64,000 nucleotides of DNA from Gordonia sediminis. Lineage in GTDB: Bacteria > Actinomycetota > Actinomycetes > Mycobacteriales > Mycobacteriaceae. Positions 17,609-27,200 of the stretch are shown piece after piece. Position 1 is the stretch's first letter, and every line of letters begins with the position of its first letter. The DNA is taken from positions 248,001 to 312,000 of the forward strand of contig RZUM01000006.1 in the NCBI GenBank assembly GCA_004193205.1, given 5' to 3'. A program made the position numbers and the translations under genes. Below the pieces are notes generated by a model. The model did no database searches. It was not told the origin of the DNA and worked only from the letters and a program-made list of their open reading frames with translations.

Positions 17609-18487
17609 TTGAGTGATCGAGCGCAGGCTGAGGGGTTGGGCCGGCTACGACGTGGCGACGGAGCCGTGTGCGTTTGGCATACGCCCGGAGCAGCGGTTGC
17701 ACGTGAAGCAACTGTCAAGGGAACGCTTTTCGACGATCTGCCACGCCTTCTAGAGGCCGCCGGTGGCCACTCCCAAGACATCCTGGCGGGCGCGGAGATC
17801 GCGGTATCGCCGGGCGACCTGCTCGCACCGGTGGGCGCGCCACGAAAGATCCTGTGCATCGGGCAGAACTACCTCGATCATGTGAAGGAGGGCGGTCGCA
17901 GTGAGGGACCGCCGTATCCAGACCTCTTCCCGAAATGGGCAACAGCCCTGTCGGGTCCCGATGCCGACATCCCGTTGCCTCCTGAATCCGACCAGATCGA
18001 CTTCGAATCCGAGCTCGCGGTCGTCATCGGTACCCGCTGTCGACGGGTATCCGTCGACAAGGTCGGCGACGTCGTCTTCGGCTTCACCGCCGCCGACGAT
18101 GGATCGGTACGTGATTTCCAGTTCCACACCTCGCAGCGGACCGCCGGAAAGACCTGGGACGCATTGACTCCCATCGGTCCGGTGGTGGTTCCGGCGGGCT
18201 CCCTGGGCGGGGTGAGCCCCGATCTGCACATCGAGGGGTTACTGAACGGTGCGGTCATGCAAGATGATCGGACCTCGAATCTGATCTTCGGAGTCCCCGA
18301 GATCGTCTCCTACATCAGTACGTTCCTGACACTCGAGCCGGGCGATCTGATCCTCACCGGGACACCGTCCGGGGTCGGACTGGTACGTAGGCCACCCGTG
18401 CTGTTGCAGGAGGGGGATGTGTTCGAGGTCCGCATCGAGGGCATTGGAACGCTCCGCAATCGCTATGTGACCGAACGGGTCAGTTGA
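17609..18487 (+). CDS. Fumarylacetoacetate hydrolase (FAH) family protein
   Basis: 292 residues. The start is TTG at 17609, chosen because GAGGAGG ends 5 nt before it. The N-terminal cap is about 1-85. The FAH fold begins at KILCIGQNYLDHVKE. Metal-binding residues are in DQIDFESELAVVIG (two Glu), and the Asp comes from the loop FGFTAADDGSVRDFQ. The C-terminus LEPGDLILTGTPSGVGL is diagnostic. Family reactions include hydrolysis of acylpyruvates, decarboxylation and isomerisation of ring-cleavage products, using Mg or Mn. It is followed 12 nt later by a serine hydrolase, forming an operon behind the LacI gene. Which reaction it performs cannot be told. Confidence 0.88.
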   Translation: MSDRAQAEGLGRLRRGDGAVCVWHTPGAAVAREATVKGTLFDDLPRLLEAAGGHSQDILAGAEIAVSPGDLLAPVGAPRKILCIGQNYLDHVKEGGRSEGPPYPDLFPKWATALSGPDADIPLPPESDQIDFESELAVVIGTRCRRVSVDKVGDVVFGFTAADDGSVRDFQFHTSQRTAGKTWDALTPIGPVVVPAGSLGGVSPDLHIEGLLNGAVMQDDRTSNLIFGVPEIVSYISTFLTLEPGDLILTGTPSGVGLVRRPPVLLQEGDVFEVRIEGIGTLRNRYVTERVS

Positions 18488-18499
18488 GGAGTTTCGATC

Positions 18500-19690
18500 A
18501 TGAGCGCTTTCGCCGACGATATCGCCGCGGTCCTGAAACAACATATCGATGCCGGGGAGATTCCGGGCGGGGTGGTGCTCGTCAACCGACATGGGGAGAT
18601 CGACGCTCTCGTGGCAGACGGGGTTTCTGACACCGATCCCAACGTCATGCTTGCCACCGACAACATCTTCGGCGTCTTCTCGATGACAAAACCCGTTGTG
18701 GCCGCGTGCGTCCTGATGCTGGTGGCCGATGGGCACATTGGTCTGCACGACCCGCTGTCACGCTACGTTCCGGAGTTCGGGGCGCCTCGCATGGTCCGCA
18801 CCCTGCGGCCCGGCCAGCAGCACCGGATCGAGATGGTCCCCGGTCTGTCAGAAACCGACGCGGTGGAGCCGGAGTTCGACTATGAACCGACGCACCGGGA
18901 GATCACCGTGCGCGACCTGCTGACATTCACCTCCGGCCTGCAGACGATCGGGATCACGAATCCCGCCATCCCGCCGATCCTGCCGACCGACTCACTGGCG
19001 GACTGGGTGGCGAAACTCGGTGAGGTGCCACTGGAATTCCAGCCGGGCACACGGTGGGCTTACAGCAACGCGACGGGATACGACGTGCTCGGGCGGGTCG
19101 TCGAGGTGGCCTCCGGCCACACACTCGCAGAGTTCGCCGATACGCGAGTGTTCGGACCTCTGGGTATGCAGCACACCGGATTCGGTGTGCAGCCGTGGAT
19201 GACCGACAAACTGGCACCCCTCGGATTGCTGGCCGCCGCTCCAGTAGCGCGCCCCGACTATCATTCAGGGTCGGCCGGACTGTTCTCCACCGCAGAGGAT
19301 TACGCGAAGTTTGCTCAGATGCTGTTGGGTGAGGGAACTCTTGACGGCATCGAGGTGCTGTCGGCGTCGATGGTGAAACTGATGTGCAGCAACCAGATCG
19401 GTGAACTTCACTTCCCCGGCGTCCGCGCCGCGCAGTACGCCCAACCGCTCCCGACCGCCTCGGCCCCAAACATTCGCTACGGGTTCGGCGTTGCGACCGT
19501 GACCGACACGGGCGGCGATGTGGTCTTACCGGTCGGCAGTTTCGGATGGGACGGGGTCGGGACACGTCGTTTCTGGGTGATACCCGAACTCGAAACCGCG
19601 GTCGTCATGCTCATCCCGGGTATGGGACCGAGTGCGGATGCCACACACCGCGAGATCGAGGGTCTGATAGCCGGCACATCGCGCTCCTGA
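18500..19690 (+). CDS. Serine hydrolase of the class C beta-lactamase/esterase EstB family
   Basis: 396 residues with AGGAG before the ATG. The catalytic SxxK tetrad is S61-M-T-K64 in GVFSMTKPVVAAC. The YxN motif is Y188-S-N190 in GTRWAYSNATGY. No signal peptide is present, so it is cytoplasmic. It is more likely an esterase or amidase than a penicillin-binding protein. It follows the FAH gene by 12 nt, so together they may hydrolyse successive intermediates of one substrate. The gene ends just before a decayed MFS transporter fragment. Confidence 0.88.
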   Translation: MSAFADDIAAVLKQHIDAGEIPGGVVLVNRHGEIDALVADGVSDTDPNVMLATDNIFGVFSMTKPVVAACVLMLVADGHIGLHDPLSRYVPEFGAPRMVRTLRPGQQHRIEMVPGLSETDAVEPEFDYEPTHREITVRDLLTFTSGLQTIGITNPAIPPILPTDSLADWVAKLGEVPLEFQPGTRWAYSNATGYDVLGRVVEVASGHTLAEFADTRVFGPLGMQHTGFGVQPWMTDKLAPLGLLAAAPVARPDYHSGSAGLFSTAEDYAKFAQMLLGEGTLDGIEVLSASMVKLMCSNQIGELHFPGVRAAQYAQPLPTASAPNIRYGFGVATVTDTGGDVVLPVGSFGWDGVGTRRFWVIPELETAVVMLIPGMGPSADATHREIEGLIAGTSRS

Positions 19691-19723
19691 GACCGGGCTG
19701 CAACAGGCGGTCCGTCGGCCAAA

Positions 19724-20043
19724 GGCCGAGCGGCGATCACGATCGCTGCCATCGGGATGTCCGGTGTGTTCATGTTCTTGACCTACTACCTGAGAGCACT
19801 TTGGGTTACAGCCCAGTCGTCACCGGTATCGCGTTCCTGCCGATGGTCGGCGCGCTCGCTGCGACCGCCTCACTGGCCGGTAGCGTGCTCCGGGGTTTCA
19901 GCCCCAAAGTGATCGTCGGCGTCGGACTGGCTGCAGCGGGTCCGGGAATGGTCCTCCTGACCGGAATCGACGCGTCGAGCTCATATCTGCCCGGGGTACT
20001 GCCCGGACTGATCGTGGTGGGTGTCGGACTTGGCGCGGGGCGT
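19724..20043 (+). pseudogene. Remnant of a DHA2 (EmrB/QacA-type) MFS transporter
   Basis: Reading from 19733, one frame gives AITIAAIGMSGVFMFLTYYL and then loses sense. The next frame continues as STLGYSPVVTGIAFLPMVGA and so on to LPGLIVVGVGLG. The two together match a mid-protein segment of DHA2 drug-export MFS proteins. The break lies at 19792/19793. Loss of one C from a CTG-CAG-AGC series (Leu-Gln-Ser) restores the expected YYLQSTLGYSP. Both ends of the transporter are missing and the remnant abuts the convergent SDR gene. It is a non-functional relic. Confidence 0.75.
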
Positions 20044-20780
20044 CAGATGGAGATGCCGCCATCTACCGGCAGCACCACTCCGGTGGTGTAGGCGGCCTCG
20101 TCGGAGGCCAGAAATGCGACCGCAGCACACATTTCCGACGGATCACCGAATCGTCCCATCGGGATCGCGGCGGCGAGTTCGGCCTTCTTGTCCTCGGGAA
20201 TCGATGCGACCATACGGGTTTCGGCGTTCGGGGAGATAGCGTTGACGGTGACCCCGAAGCGAGCAAGTTCCTTGGCGGCGGTCTTGGTGAACCCGATGAT
20301 GCCCGCTTTGGCGGTGGCGTAGTTGGCCTGGCCCGTGTTGCCGTGTAAGCCGGTGTAGGAGGTCACGTTGATCACCCGGCCGCCACCCTGTGCGCGGAAA
20401 TGTGGGACCGCGGCGCGGGTGAGGCGGAACGTGCCGCCGGCATGGATCGCGAGCACCTGTTCCCAGTCCTCGTCGCTGAGCTTCCACAGCACCTTGTCGC
20501 GCAGGATGCCGGCGTTGTTGACGACGATGTCGATGCGTCCGGTGTCGGCGACGATGCGTTCGACGCAGGAGTCGATGTCGGCGGTGCTGCTCACATCGGC
20601 GTGCAACCCTCGCGCACCGATCTCCGCGGCCGCCTTGCCGACTTCGTCCTCGTCGAGGTCGATCAGGAACACGTCGGCGCCGGCCCGAACGAAGAAGCGG
20701 CCGAGTTCGAGCCCGATGCCGCGGGCACCGCCGGTGATCGCGACGGTGCGGCCGGTGAAATCGAAGGTCAGGGTACTCAT
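20043..20780 (-). CDS. SDR family oxidoreductase, 3-oxoacyl-ACP/acetoacetyl-CoA reductase-like
   Basis: 245 residues from ATG 20780 (MSTLTFDFTGRTVAITGG). Another ATG three codons upstream (20789) is possible. The NAD(P) site is TGGARGIGLELG, with NNAGILRDK. Catalytic residues are in NVTSYTGLHGNTGQANYATA with Lys two residues on. The pattern is FabG-like. In this setting it probably oxidises a 3-hydroxyacyl-CoA or reduces a 3-ketoacyl-CoA produced by the crotonase and CoA-transferase upstream on the same strand. The frame is open for 65 codons upstream to a GTG that overlaps the crotonase stop, so a longer 310-residue product cannot be excluded. Confidence 0.87.
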   Translation of the reverse strand: MSTLTFDFTGRTVAITGGARGIGLELGRFFVRAGADVFLIDLDEDEVGKAAAEIGARGLHADVSSTADIDSCVERIVADTGRIDIVVNNAGILRDKVLWKLSDEDWEQVLAIHAGGTFRLTRAAVPHFRAQGGGRVINVTSYTGLHGNTGQANYATAKAGIIGFTKTAAKELARFGVTVNAISPNAETRMVASIPEDKKAELAAAIPMGRFGDPSEMCAAVAFLASDEAAYTTGVVLPVDGGISI

Positions 20781-20817
20781 TCGGGTCATCCCTTTTCGGG
20801 TGGGTGGATTGTGCGGG

Positions 20818-20880
20818 TCAGAGGAGTTCGAGGATGGTGGCATTGGCGTGGCCGCCGCCCTCGCACATGGTCTGCAGTAG
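20818..20880 (-). pseudogene. C-terminal stub of an acetyl-CoA acetyltransferase (thiolase)
   Basis: One minus-strand frame ends GLLQTMCEGGGHANATILEL plus one Leu and a stop at 20818. This is the invariant thiolase C-terminus, including the active-site cysteine context CEGGG. No thiolase sequence precedes it. The upstream 95 bp to the crotonase stop do not match the family in any frame I could recognise. It looks like a deletion scar of a thiolase gene that once stood between crotonase and SDR. Confidence 0.65.
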
Positions 20881-20971
20881 TCCAGGAGCGGGCCGCCGGG
20901 GCCCTCTTCGGCTGCCAGGGTGACGATTTGACCGATCGCGTCGCGGCCCGCGGCGTCCAACTCCTCCATCG

Positions 20972-21781
20972 TCACTTCCCGGTGAACTGTGGCGCCCGTT
21001 TCTCCATGAACGCACGTTGCCCCTCACGGATGTCGTCGGAGCGTTTGCAGGTCTGGATACCTTGTTCGGCGCGGTCTTTCAGGTGCGCCTCACCCGGATG
21101 CCGGCTCGCGCGGATCGACGCCTTGGCCGAGCGGATGGTCAACGGTGCATTCGCGGCGATCGACCCGGCAAGTTCGGTGACCGCGTGCTCGAGGTCGGCC
21201 GGTGACACCACACGATTCACCAATCCGGCCGACAAGGCCTCGGCGGAGTCGAGTCGTCGTGCGCTGAAAAGGATTTCGGCAGCTTGCGCCGGTCCGACAA
21301 TCTGTACCAGGGCTTCGGTATTCGCCAACGGATAGCCGATACCGAGCCGAGCCGCCGGAATTGCGTAACTACTGCCCCGCGCGGCGATACGGATGTCGGC
21401 GCCGAGTGCGATGGCCAGTCCGCCACCAAGGCAGTAGCCGGAGATCATCGCGATCGACGGCGTCTGCATTTCCCGAAGTCGTTCGAAAACCGCGCCGGCC
21501 GTCTCGTCGAAGCGTCGTTGCGCTTCGTGGGAGGCTTGCTGCTCGGCGAACTCGGAGATGTCCGCACCCGCGGCGAAGGCCTCCATCCCTGCTCCTCGGA
21601 GCACCACAACCGCGACGGTCGGGTCGTCGTCGAAAGCGCCCAGTGCCGTCGCGATCGCGTCCATCATGTCGACCGAGAGCGCGTTACGACGCGAGGGATT
21701 GTCGAAGACGATCCAGCCGATGCCGTCGGCGACCCGGGTGTGAACGGTGCCGCGGCGGACAGCGTTGTCGGTAGAGGTCAC
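20972..21781 (-). CDS. Enoyl-CoA hydratase/isomerase (crotonase) superfamily protein
   Basis: 269 residues from a GTG at 21781 that overlaps the CoA-transferase stop by 4 nt (GTGA). Crotonase features are GIGWIVFDNPSRRNALSVDM, the oxyanion-hole segment FAAGADISEF and YCLGGGLAIALGADIRIA. Both glutamates that catalyse hydration in classical enoyl-CoA hydratase (GGGCEL and QPE positions) are alanines here (GGGLAI and IPAARLG). Simple hydration is therefore unlikely. Isomerisation, C-C hydrolysis or ring cleavage of a CoA ester is more plausible. It is coupled to a CaiB CoA-transferase that would supply the CoA thioester. Confidence 0.87.
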   Translation of the reverse strand: MTSTDNAVRRGTVHTRVADGIGWIVFDNPSRRNALSVDMMDAIATALGAFDDDPTVAVVVLRGAGMEAFAAGADISEFAEQQASHEAQRRFDETAGAVFERLREMQTPSIAMISGYCLGGGLAIALGADIRIAARGSSYAIPAARLGIGYPLANTEALVQIVGPAQAAEILFSARRLDSAEALSAGLVNRVVSPADLEHAVTELAGSIAANAPLTIRSAKASIRASRHPGEAHLKDRAEQGIQTCKRSDDIREGQRAFMEKRAPQFTGK

Positions 21782-23001
21782 TGGTGCACCGCCTGCCGGT
21801 CGTGAGCGGTGACAACGCCGTCGGCAACGAAGTCGTCGATCTCGTTGTCGCTGTATCCGATCTCGGCCAGCAGAGCCGACGTCGACTCGCCGAGCAGCGG
21901 TGCCCGACCGCGGGCCCGCGGTGCACCGTCGGAGATGATCGGGGTGTTGACGATGATCTCCTGGCCGTGCCGCTGTGGATCGCGGATGAACATGCCGCGA
22001 GCGGCGTATTGCTCGTCGTCGACAACCGCATCCATGCCATTGACCGGGCCGCAGGCGATTCCGGCGGCGCGGAGGATCTCGATCCATTCGTCTCGCGGCT
22101 TCTTCGCGAACTGTATGGTGAGGATCTCCGCGAGTGCGTGGCGGTTCTGGAAGCGCGGGTACTCGGTGTCGAAGCGTGCATCGCCCTCGAGGTTGATGTT
22201 CAGCACCGCACAGAGTTTCGCCCACTGACGTTCGACGGCGCCGATCACCAGCGACCGTCCGTCGCCGCAGTCGAACGCCTGGTACGGCGCGGTCAGGCGG
22301 TGGGCGGTACCCAGCGGTCCGGGCACCTCCCCGGTCGCGATGTAATCGGCGACCTCCCACACCGACCAGCCGGCGACCGTGTCACTCAACGACACGTCGA
22401 TGTAGGCGCCGCCACCGCCGGCCCGGGCCCGCAGCAGCGCGGCGAGGACCCCGATCACACCCCACATCCCGCATCCCAGATCCGACATCGGATAGCCCGC
22501 CTTGGCGAGTTCGCCGTCGTCGGAGCCGGTGACGCTCATCAGTCCCCCGTAAGCCTGAGCGACGAGGTCGACGGCCTTGGCATCACGCATCGGACCGAAC
22601 TGGCCGAACCCGGAGATCGAGCAGTACACCAGGTTGGGACACTCCTCGCGCAGATCCTCGTAGCCCAGGCCGAGCGCCTGTAGCGCCCCGGCCCGGAAGT
22701 TCTCGATCAGGATGTCGCTGCGCTGCGCCAGCTTCCGGAGGATGCCGCGTCCCTGCTCGGACTTCAGGTCGACGGCGATACTGCCCTTGTCACGATGGGT
22801 GAGCCCGAAGGGCAGTGCGAGCTTGTCGGGACCCATGACCCGATTGCGCATACCGTCGCCGTCGACCGCCTCGACCTTGATCACCTCCGCACCCAGGTCC
22901 GACAGCGCCATGGTGGCGTACGGACCGGCCAGCGCTCCGGTGATGTCGAGGACGCGGACTCCGCGCAGAAACGGTGTACCCGTGGGCGGGGGCGTCGTCA
23001 T
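21778..23001 (-). CDS. CaiB/BaiF family CoA-transferase (class III)
   Basis: 407 residues. The N-terminal RVLDITGALAGPYATMALSD and GAEVIKVEAVDGDGMRN are typical. NLVYCSISGFGQFGP and AVDLVAQAYGGLMSVTG follow; the Asp in the latter corresponds to the family's catalytic aspartate. Such enzymes move CoA between carboxylic acids without free intermediates. AAGGAG precedes the ATG. It heads a minus-strand operon with the crotonase (4-nt overlap), a thiolase stub and an SDR, resembling a beta-oxidation-like module for an activated acid. It diverges from the SDR at 23231 across a 229-bp region with a GGTCCG palindrome. Confidence 0.92.
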   Translation of the reverse strand: MTTPPPTGTPFLRGVRVLDITGALAGPYATMALSDLGAEVIKVEAVDGDGMRNRVMGPDKLALPFGLTHRDKGSIAVDLKSEQGRGILRKLAQRSDILIENFRAGALQALGLGYEDLREECPNLVYCSISGFGQFGPMRDAKAVDLVAQAYGGLMSVTGSDDGELAKAGYPMSDLGCGMWGVIGVLAALLRARAGGGGAYIDVSLSDTVAGWSVWEVADYIATGEVPGPLGTAHRLTAPYQAFDCGDGRSLVIGAVERQWAKLCAVLNINLEGDARFDTEYPRFQNRHALAEILTIQFAKKPRDEWIEILRAAGIACGPVNGMDAVVDDEQYAARGMFIRDPQRHGQEIIVNTPIISDGAPRARGRAPLLGESTSALLAEIGYSDNEIDDFVADGVVTAHDRQAVHQ

Positions 23002-23035
23002 CGTGTCTCCTTCAACGAAATGGCTCCGTTCGCGT

Positions 23036-23052
23036 GGTCCGCAATACGGACC
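23036..23052. promoter_or_regulatory. Palindrome GGTCCGCAATACGGACC
   Basis: 6-bp arms GGTCCG/CGGACC around CAATA, 35 nt upstream of the CoA-transferase start and between divergent transcription units. It shares GGTCCGCAAT and the following CTGGAC context with 39956-39972 near the DUF3500 cluster. It is likely an operator. The IclR protein encoded at 43196 is a candidate binder. Confidence 0.5.
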
Positions 23053-23230
23053 TCTGGACCAAAACTGGTAATAGTGGCAAACTATCCCCGCCGGAGTCGT
23101 GCGTCAAGACAGTCAGCGACTCCGAAGCAACATGGGTTCCCAGAGTTCGCCGGGCTCGAGCGAGCTCGCACGACCGTGCCGCGGTCCTGACTTCCCGCCG
23201 CACATCCCCCCTCAAGGAGAACAGAATTCG

Positions 23231-24070
23231 ATGACGACCAGCTCCGGCCTCGCGGGCCGCACCATCCTCATGAGCGGCGGCAGTCGCGGTATCGGCCTCG
23301 CGATCGCGGTCCGCGCCGCGCACGAGGGCGCCAACATCGCCTTCATCGCCAAAACCGATCAGCCGCATCCGAAACTGCCGGGCACCGTCCACACTGCCGC
23401 AGCCGCGATCGAGGAAGCCGGTGGTGCGGTGCTGCCGATCATCGGCGACATCCGCGACGACGACTCGGTGCGGTCTGCGGTGGCGGCGACCGTCGATCGT
23501 TTCGGCGGCATCGACATCCTGGTGAACAACGCATCGGCGATCAGTCTCGAAGGGCTGGGGCAGCTGCCGCTCAAGCGATTTGACCTGATGGCCGACATCA
23601 ACGTCCGGGGAACGGTCTCGATGATCTCGGCGTCGCTGCCCCACCTGCTCGAGTCCACCCGACCGCAGGTGCTCAGCCTCGCGCCACCGCTCAATCTCGA
23701 CCGACGCTGGCTGCGCGAGTACGCACCCTACACGGTGAGCAAGTACTCGATGACGATGCTGACGCTCGGCGTTGCCGAACAGTATCGCGAGCAGGGTGTG
23801 GCCGCGAACTGCCTGTGGCCGGCGACGTTGATCGCGACCGCAGCGGTGCGCAATGTCGTCGCCGGTGACGAGGGCATGGCCGGGGCCCGGCGCCCCGAGA
23901 TCATGGCCGACGCAGCCGCGATCATCCTCGGGGACAACGACCGAACCCGCACCGGCGAAACCTATCTGGATCAGGACGTGCTGGCCGAGGCCGGGATCGA
24001 CGATCTCACCGGGTACCTCAACGAGGGATCGATCGAAGAAGACCTGGAGCCCGACCTGTTCGTCTCGTAG
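23231..24070 (+). CDS. SDR family oxidoreductase, HSDL2-like
   Basis: 279 residues from ATG 23231, with AAGGAGA about 10 nt upstream. The cofactor site is LMSGGSRGIGLAIA, and the long loop after strand 2 (IAKTDQPHPKLPGTVHTAAA) is typical of the HSDL2/SDR13 group. The catalytic Tyr and Lys are in YAPYTVSKYSMTMLTL. HSDL2-like proteins are thought to act in fatty or branched acyl metabolism, without a firm substrate. It diverges from the CaiB/crotonase operon and probably shares its GGTCCG operator, which suggests one regulated acyl-CoA pathway. Confidence 0.87.
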   Translation: MTTSSGLAGRTILMSGGSRGIGLAIAVRAAHEGANIAFIAKTDQPHPKLPGTVHTAAAAIEEAGGAVLPIIGDIRDDDSVRSAVAATVDRFGGIDILVNNASAISLEGLGQLPLKRFDLMADINVRGTVSMISASLPHLLESTRPQVLSLAPPLNLDRRWLREYAPYTVSKYSMTMLTLGVAEQYREQGVAANCLWPATLIATAAVRNVVAGDEGMAGARRPEIMADAAAIILGDNDRTRTGETYLDQDVLAEAGIDDLTGYLNEGSIEEDLEPDLFVS

Positions 24071-24081
24071 GGATGCTGATC

Positions 24082-24132
24082 GACTGTGCCGCAGAGCTTA
24101 CGGCGAGTTGCCGAAGCTTCTGCGGCACAGTC
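24082..24132. terminator. Hairpin between convergent genes
   Basis: GACTGTGCCGCAGAGCTT (24082-24099) pairs with AAGCTTCTGCGGCACAGTC (24114-24132) with a single bulge. An inner CGGC/GCCG extends the stem. It lies between the plus-strand SDR and the minus-strand oxidoreductase and can terminate both. Confidence 0.75.
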
Positions 24133-24201
24133 GTTCTGATTTCTGGCTGACAACAGGGTGGCGCGGTTGTCGCTATCGACGCACTTCGTGATCGTTACGC
24201 G

Positions 24202-27200
24202 TCACGAAGGGTGCGCACCTGCGGATGCGTTGTCATCCTCCTCGGTCAACTCCTTGAGTAGTTGATCCGTGCGCTGGTAGTAGGTTTCCAGTGATCGCAG
24301 CTTGATGTCCTCGTACCCGCGGATCCAGTCGGGGAGTCCGGCCAGTTCCGCCACCTTCGCCGAGTTGTCATCGCCGAGAGCGCTCAGCGCCGCGTGCATG
24401 ACATCACGGTAGTCGTCGATCAGCCGACGCTCGGCGCGTCGAATCCTGGTGTAGCCGAATAGGTCCAGCCGCGTGCCGCGAGTCGGTCGGAGAACGTAGA
24501 GCAGGAACAGAGCGATTCGGCCCCACCAGCCCCGCAGGCGGATCTTGCGGTCGAGCCCCAGACCTCTGAGCATCGGTGGATGGAGCAGGAACGAGTACGT
24601 GGCGTCGTCACCGAATTCGGCTTTGATCTGGGCGGTGAACGCGGGGTCGAGGTGGAGTCGGGCGACCTCGTACTCGTCTTTGTAGGCCATGACCTTGAAC
24701 AGCTGCTGGGCGAAAGTCTCGGTGATTTTAGCTGTCTCGTCGAGGCGATCGGCTTCGATTGCCCGGACCCGCTCGACGTCGTCGGCGTATTGCCGTGCGT
24801 AGGCTGCGTTCTGGTAGGCGATCAGTTCGGTGACGCTGCGCGTGACGATGGTGGACAGTTCGCTCCCCGCAGCGCACTCAACGCGCTCGGCGATCTCGGA
24901 CACGACCGGCTCGACCGCTTCCGAATCGGCCGCGATAGTGCCGCTTTCTCGATCCAGCGCATAGCGCCGGCCGAGGCGGAAGGCCTGTTGGTTGCCGGCG
25001 ACCTGGACGCCGTTGAGTTCCAGGGCCCACTCGATGTGGTCGGGTGCGAGGGGCAACACCCCCGCCTGGACCGCCACGCCGAGCAGGAACACATTGGCGT
25101 ATTGCTCGCCACCGTGAGCTGCGAGCTCCTTACGGACGTCGACGAAGACGTTTTCCGGGCGAGCTCTCGCCCACTCTATGCGGTCGATGAGAGTGCCCAT
25201 GTCCGGGAACTGGACGTGGGTGTCGGTGACCATCGCCCCGGTCGGCGTCGTCGACGTCGATACGACCGCATAGGTCCGGTCCGGCGCAATCACGGTGAGG
25301 TTGGGTTCCGCTGCGGCAACCAGGATGTCGCAGCCGAGGAACAGGTCGCAGCCGCCGGGACCGATCTTGTTGCCACCCACGATCGGCGATGTGGAGAATC
25401 GGATGTCGGAGACCACCGCACCGCCCTTCTGTGCCAGGCCAAGCTGATCGAGTCCGGCCACCTGCAGGCCCGCACGCGATGCGGCGGCGGTCAGTACCTG
25501 GGCGACGGTGACGACGCCGGTACCCCCGACACCGGTGATCCGCATGGCGAAGTCGTCGGTCGGCACCAGGAGTTCGGGATCAGGGAGAGCGCTGCCATCA
25601 TCGGGGAGCGTCGGGGTTTGTGTAGGTGCCCGCCGGGTGCCGGGGGTGACCTCGAGGAAGGATGGGCAGTCACCCTTGATGCACGAGAAGTCGAGGTTGC
25701 AGGTGGACTGGTCGATGCGCGTCTTGCGGCCGAACTCGGTGTCCACCGGCTGGACCGAGAGGCAGTTGGACTGGTCGCCACAATCGCCGCAGCCCTCGCA
25801 GACCCGCTCGTTGATCAGGATTCGTTTGGTCGGCACTTCCACCAAGCCCCGCTTGCGTTTACGCCGAAGCTCGGTGGCACACGCTTGTTCGTGGATCAGT
25901 ACGGTGACCCCGGCAATCGCGGCCAGCTGTTCTTGCACCTCGATCAGATCGTCGCGATGACGGATGGTCAATTTCGGCGGCAGCCGTCGAGCCCCGAAAG
26001 CGCGTCGGCTGGCTTTGGGATCATCGGAGGTGATCACGATCTCCGCCACCCCTTCCGCCAGGAGTTCGGCGACGATCTTCGGGACGGTCATCTTGCCGAC
26101 GGCGTCCTGACCGCCGGTCATGGCCACGGTGTCGTTGTAGAGCAGTTTGTAGGTGATGTTGGTGCCGGCGGCGATCGCGTTGCGGACGGCCAGCGAACCC
26201 GAGTGGTGGTAGGTTCCGTCGCCGAGGTTCTGGATGAGATGGCCGCGACTCACGAAGGGCGACATGCCCACCCACGATGCGCCCTCGCCGCCCATCGCAC
26301 TGAGTCCGATGGTCTCGCCGACCCGTTCGGTGGGCATGATGGTCACCAGACCGTGACAGCCGATACCGCCGCCGACCAGCGCACCGTCGGGCACGCGGGT
26401 GGACGAGTTGTGCGGGCACCCCGAGCAGAAGTACGGGGTTCGCGGCAGGATCGGCAGCAGGGTCGGCATCGGTCGCTTCGCTTCCCTGGCCGCCAGCCAG
26501 TGCGTCACGCATTCATCGCCGCCGTGCGCGATGATCTTTGGGGCCAACCGGGCCGCGATGTAGTCGGCCGGCAGATCACTATCGGCGCGGAACAGTTCAC
26601 CACCGCTCGCATCGCGCTTGCCGTGGATCGCCGGTGCGCCGGCCCGTCCATAGAGCAAATCCTTGAGCGCGAGTTCGATGAACGGCTTCTTCTCCTCGAC
26701 GACCACGACCTCGGTGAGACCGTCGGCGAACTCGTCGATGATCCCCGGCTCGAGTGGCGAGATCATGCCGAGTTTGAGGATCCGCACTCCACTGGCCGCG
26801 ATGGTGTCATCGTTTATTCCCATGTCATGCAGGGCTTGTCGCGTATCGCGGTAGGTGGCGCCGGCGCAGACGATGCCGAGGGTGGCCGAACGATCACCGA
26901 CGATCCGGTCGAGGTGATTGGCCGCGGCGTAGCGGCGGGCGAGTTCGATGCGCTCACGCACCTGAGACGCTTCGAGTCTGCCGAGTACCGGCTGTAGCAG
27001 GTGCCCGGTCACCTCGTGGTGGAACGGCGTGCCGTCGAATGTGCGATCGGGGTCGATGGGCGTCACGCGCTGCGCGTCGAGGCGGACCGTCGCGGATCCG
27101 TCGACAACGTTGGTCGCGAGCTTGAGCGCCACCCACAGTCCGCTCGCGCGGGACATGGCCACCCCTTGGAGGCCGAGGTCGAGGATGTCCTGCGGATCGG

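Noticed and set aside
24580-26997. 805-codon open frame on the plus strand antisense to the indolepyruvate oxidoreductase gene
   Set aside because: It is the high-GC mirror of a well-supported gene. The translation is rich in Arg/Gly/Asp/Val repeats with no recognisable domain.
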